Positions 3,674 to 5,937 of a stretch of DNA of 5,937 nt are shown here, in pieces. Location: the NCBI GenBank assembly GCA_020720345.1, contig DYOT01000087.1, positions 1 to 5,937 of the forward strand, written 5' to 3'. Position 1 is the first letter of the stretch. Each line of letters opens with the position of its first letter. This DNA is from Candidatus Caenarcanum sp. GTDB lineage: Bacteria > Cyanobacteriota > Vampirovibrionia > Gastranaerophilales > UBA9971. The notes under the pieces were generated by a model, which was given only the letters and a program-made list of their open reading frames with translations, was not told the DNA's origin and ran no database searches. A program made the position numbers and the translations under genes.

Positions 3674-5818
3674 TTAAGGAGTAATAGACTGAAGTCTTTC
3701 TTCTTCGGTAACATCTCTCATTGAAAGGTTTACACGACCTTTTTCATCGACTCCCATTACTTTTACGGTAACTTCGTCTCCGAGGTTTACAACATCTTCA
3801 ACTCTGTTAACTCTTTGATGGGAAAGTTTTGAAATATGGACAAGTCCATCTTTGCCGGGAGCCATTTCAACAAAAGCGCCTATCGGAAGTGTTCTTACAA
3901 CTCTTCCTCTAATAATCATACCTTCCTGAACTTTGAAAGTAAGCGCTTTGATTCTGATAAGAGCTAATTCCATCATATCGTGTTCAAGAGAAGTTACTGT
4001 AACGGTTCCGTCATCATCAATGTCGATATCGGCGCCGGTTTCTTCAATGATTCCTTTAATTGTTTTTCCGCCAGGACCGATAAGTCCGCCTATTGAGCTT
4101 GTATCAATTTTGACAGTTTCAATTCTCGGCGCCCATTTGGAAAGTTGCTCTCTATGAGAAGGAAGAGCTTCCAGCATTTTATCGAGAATAAACAATCTTC
4201 CATCTTTTGCCTGATCTAAGGCTTTTTTAAGGGTTTCACTGTCAATTCCGGTAATTTTCATATCCATTTGAAGTGCAGTGATGCCTTCTCTGTTGCCTGT
4301 AACTTTAAAGTCCATATCTCCGAGAAAATCTTCAATTCCCTGAATATCGGTAAGCACAGCCGCTTTTTGATCTTCTTTAACAAGTCCCATTGCAACTCCT
4401 GCAATTACTGTTTTGAGGGGAACGCCGGCATCCATAAGTGCAAGACTGCTTCCGCAGGTGCTTGCCATACTTGTTGAACCGTTTGATTCAAGAACTTCAG
4501 AGATTACTCTTATTACATACGGAAATTCTTCTTTTGAAGGAAGAGCAGGTATAAGCGCTCTTTCAGCAAGCGCACCGTGTCCTATTTCACGTCTTCCAGC
4601 GCCTCTTTGCGGCTTAACTTCGCCAACAGAGAAGCCGGGGAAGTTGTAACTGTGCATATATCTTTTTTCAGTTTGAGGATCAACACCTTCAAGTTCCTGC
4701 GCAGCTCCTGGACCTGCAAGCGTTGCTATAGAAAGAACCTGTGTTTGCCCTCTTGTGAATAATCCTGTTCCGTGCGCTCTTGGAAGAAGTCCTACTTCAC
4801 TGGAGATAGGTCTGATTTCAGTGAGTTTTCTGCCGTCAGCCCTTACATCTTCTTCAATAATCATTGCTCTCATTATTTTCTTTTCAAGAGATTTAAATTC
4901 TTCTGATACAAAATCGAGTTTTGATTCTGCGAGAAGTTGTTTAATCGAATGATTTTCAGGCAGAGCTGCAACTTTCTCTTTAACTTCTTTTTTGGCTCCA
5001 TCAATAAGAGCTTTTCTTGTAGCCCTGTCAAACTGGTGATAAGCTTCATGGATTTTGTCTTTTGCTGTTTCAGCAATAAGAGTTTTGATTTCCGAAGTAT
5101 CGTAAGGGTCTACAAATTGCTGTTTTACAACACCGCATTGTGCCGCAAATTCTTTTTGCGCAAGAACCTGATTTTTAATTTCCCGCTGAGCTAATTCTAC
5201 AGCAGCGAGAATTTTTTCTTCGGTAACGAAGCTGCATCCGGCTTCTACCATTATAACAGAGTCTTCTGTTCCTGCTATGATTATATCAAGGTCGCTTTTC
5301 ATTGATTGCTGATAAGTAGGGTTTACGATAAAGTTTCCGTCGAGTTCGGAAATTCTTACACATCCGATAGGTCCCTCAAAAGGAATTTCTCCTGCCAGAG
5401 AAAGAGCGACAGATGCACCGAAAACAGCCAGAGTATCAGGCTGAACCTGCTGATCAGAGCTTAATGTTGTTGCAATTATCTGCACATCATTTCTGTACCC
5501 TTTTGGGAATAAAGGTCTGATAGGTCTGTCTATAAGTCTGCTTATTAATATTTGTTTATCGGAAGGTCTTCCTTCTTTTCTGGTAAAACTTCCGGGTATT
5601 TTGCCTATACAGGATAATTTTTCTTCATAATCAACTAACAGAGGGAAAAAATCTATGCCCGGTCTTGGCTGGTCTGTACATACTGTTGAAACAATAAGCA
5701 CTGTGTCGCCGCATGTTACTGTAACTGAACCTTTTGCTGATTTTGCAAGCTTGCCTGTTTCGAGTGTTACTTCTTTTTCGCCTACTTTAAGCGAATACTT
5801 CTGAATTGAATCTACCAT
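3674..5818 (-). CDS. pnp: Polyribonucleotide nucleotidyltransferase (PNPase)
   Basis: A trimeric 3'-5' phosphorolytic exoribonuclease that degrades RNA with inorganic phosphate, releasing nucleoside diphosphates, and can also run in reverse to add tails. It is complete at 714 aa (E. coli 711). First RNase PH core about 12-210, with RPSDKQILISRLIDRPIRP at 84-102; all-helical linker about 240-320; second RNase PH core about 325-535, with RADGRKLTEIRPI (326-338) and SNGSTSMAS (445-453); KH domain about 555-615, with GLIGPGGKTIKGI (578-590); S1 domain about 631-702, with GAFVEMAPGKDGLVHIS (647-663). The active-site residues Asp497, Asp503 and Lys505 line up with E. coli D486, D492 and K494. The chain ends 12 residues after the S1 core, without the long acidic tail some PNPases use for RNase E binding. 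The ATG is the family start; AAAGGAA (5837-5831) lies 12 bases upstream, a rather distant SD, with AGAAG closer. It stands alone between two terminators, so it is probably monocistronic. Confidence 0.98.
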   Translation of the reverse strand: MVDSIQKYSLKVGEKEVTLETGKLAKSAKGSVTVTCGDTVLIVSTVCTDQPRPGIDFFPLLVDYEEKLSCIGKIPGSFTRKEGRPSDKQILISRLIDRPIRPLFPKGYRNDVQIIATTLSSDQQVQPDTLAVFGASVALSLAGEIPFEGPIGCVRISELDGNFIVNPTYQQSMKSDLDIIIAGTEDSVIMVEAGCSFVTEEKILAAVELAQREIKNQVLAQKEFAAQCGVVKQQFVDPYDTSEIKTLIAETAKDKIHEAYHQFDRATRKALIDGAKKEVKEKVAALPENHSIKQLLAESKLDFVSEEFKSLEKKIMRAMIIEEDVRADGRKLTEIRPISSEVGLLPRAHGTGLFTRGQTQVLSIATLAGPGAAQELEGVDPQTEKRYMHSYNFPGFSVGEVKPQRGAGRREIGHGALAERALIPALPSKEEFPYVIRVISEVLESNGSTSMASTCGSSLALMDAGVPLKTVIAGVAMGLVKEDQKAAVLTDIQGIEDFLGDMDFKVTGNREGITALQMDMKITGIDSETLKKALDQAKDGRLFILDKMLEALPSHREQLSKWAPRIETVKIDTSSIGGLIGPGGKTIKGIIEETGADIDIDDDGTVTVTSLEHDMMELALIRIKALTFKVQEGMIIRGRVVRTLPIGAFVEMAPGKDGLVHISKLSHQRVNRVEDVVNLGDEVTVKVMGVDEKGRVNLSMRDVTEEERLQSITP

Positions 5819-5908
5819 TTTCTTCTAAATTTCCTTTACTTCTTTGTTGTTATCTTCTTTCGTTATTTCGTCTCTTATAGTATATATTAAAAAAAATAAA
5901 TAAAAAAT
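5819..5908 (-). promoter_or_regulatory. pnp promoter and purine-rich leader
   Basis: On the - strand TATACT (5884-5879) is a good -10, giving a start near 5872 and a leader of about 54 bases. The -35 zone is an all-T run that overlaps the U-tract of the upstream terminator, so it is weak. The leader is almost all A and G with no stable hairpin. It therefore lacks the stem-loop that RNase III cuts for PNPase autoregulation in E. coli, and any autocontrol here would have to work differently. Confidence 0.45.
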
Positions 5909-5935
5909 AGAGTTGGTTTAAAATCAACTCTATTT
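5889..5935 (-). terminator. Intrinsic terminator of an off-window gene upstream of pnp
   Basis: A 14-bp stem (5905-5918 with 5922-5935, one G-U pair; core AGAGTTG/CAACTCT) closes a 3-base loop. On the - strand it is followed by a long T-rich tract (5904-5889, interrupted by two As). It therefore ends a - strand transcript coming from beyond the right edge. rpsO commonly precedes pnp in bacteria and is the obvious candidate, but nothing of it is in the window. The stem is weak in GC, and some read-through into pnp is possible. Confidence 0.75.
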
Positions 5936-5937
5936 AA

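Noticed and set aside
3933..5194. Several + strand open frames opposite pnp
   Set aside because: All are shadows of a complete, clearly recognisable pnp. They are rich in Ser, Phe and Cys as expected from antisense reading, and they lack start signals.

Overview
The window is AT-rich bacterial chromosomal DNA with the standard genetic code (all stops are TAA or TAG, Trp is TGG). It looks like a core-gene region rather than a mobile island. Candidate lineage: a non-photosynthetic relative of the cyanobacteria (Vampirovibrionia/Melainabacteria, for example gut Gastranaerophilales). This is an inference from the low-GC codon use, a cyanobacterial-style BioY, and PNPase and RuvC proteins that read like cyanobacterial ones. 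No phylogenetic search could be run, so the lineage is a moderate guess.

Layout. The left part (75-1798) is on the + strand. It holds a 70-residue small protein with an antitoxin-like tail, a REP/MITE-like hairpin repeat that begins at its stop codon, a strong intrinsic terminator, a 76-residue protein of unknown function with its own -10 and Shine-Dalgarno (SD), and then maf and ruvC, which overlap by one base. The rest (1799-5818) is on the - strand. Read in transcription order it is pnp (PNPase) with its own terminator, then rimI and bioY overlapping by 20 bases, then a CheX-like gene. ruvC and the CheX-like gene meet tail to tail with no base between their stop codons. At the right edge a terminator-like hairpin marks the end of a - strand gene lying outside the window, upstream of pnp.

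Functions. The identified genes are mostly housekeeping: nucleotide-pool cleaning (Maf), Holliday-junction resolution (RuvC), 3'-5' RNA decay (PNPase), N-terminal acetylation of ribosomal protein S18 (RimI) and biotin uptake (BioY). The CheX-like protein is a signalling phosphatase relative with no chemotaxis genes beside it. The genes do not form one pathway.

I did not find a convincing undescribed system. The points most worth a second look are the hairpin repeat behind the antitoxin-like gene, the missing ribosome-binding site and close -10 of maf (possible leaderless mRNA), the missing lysine in BioY's DxxK position, the zero-gap ruvC/CheX junction, and the 20-bp-phased direct repeat at the left edge.
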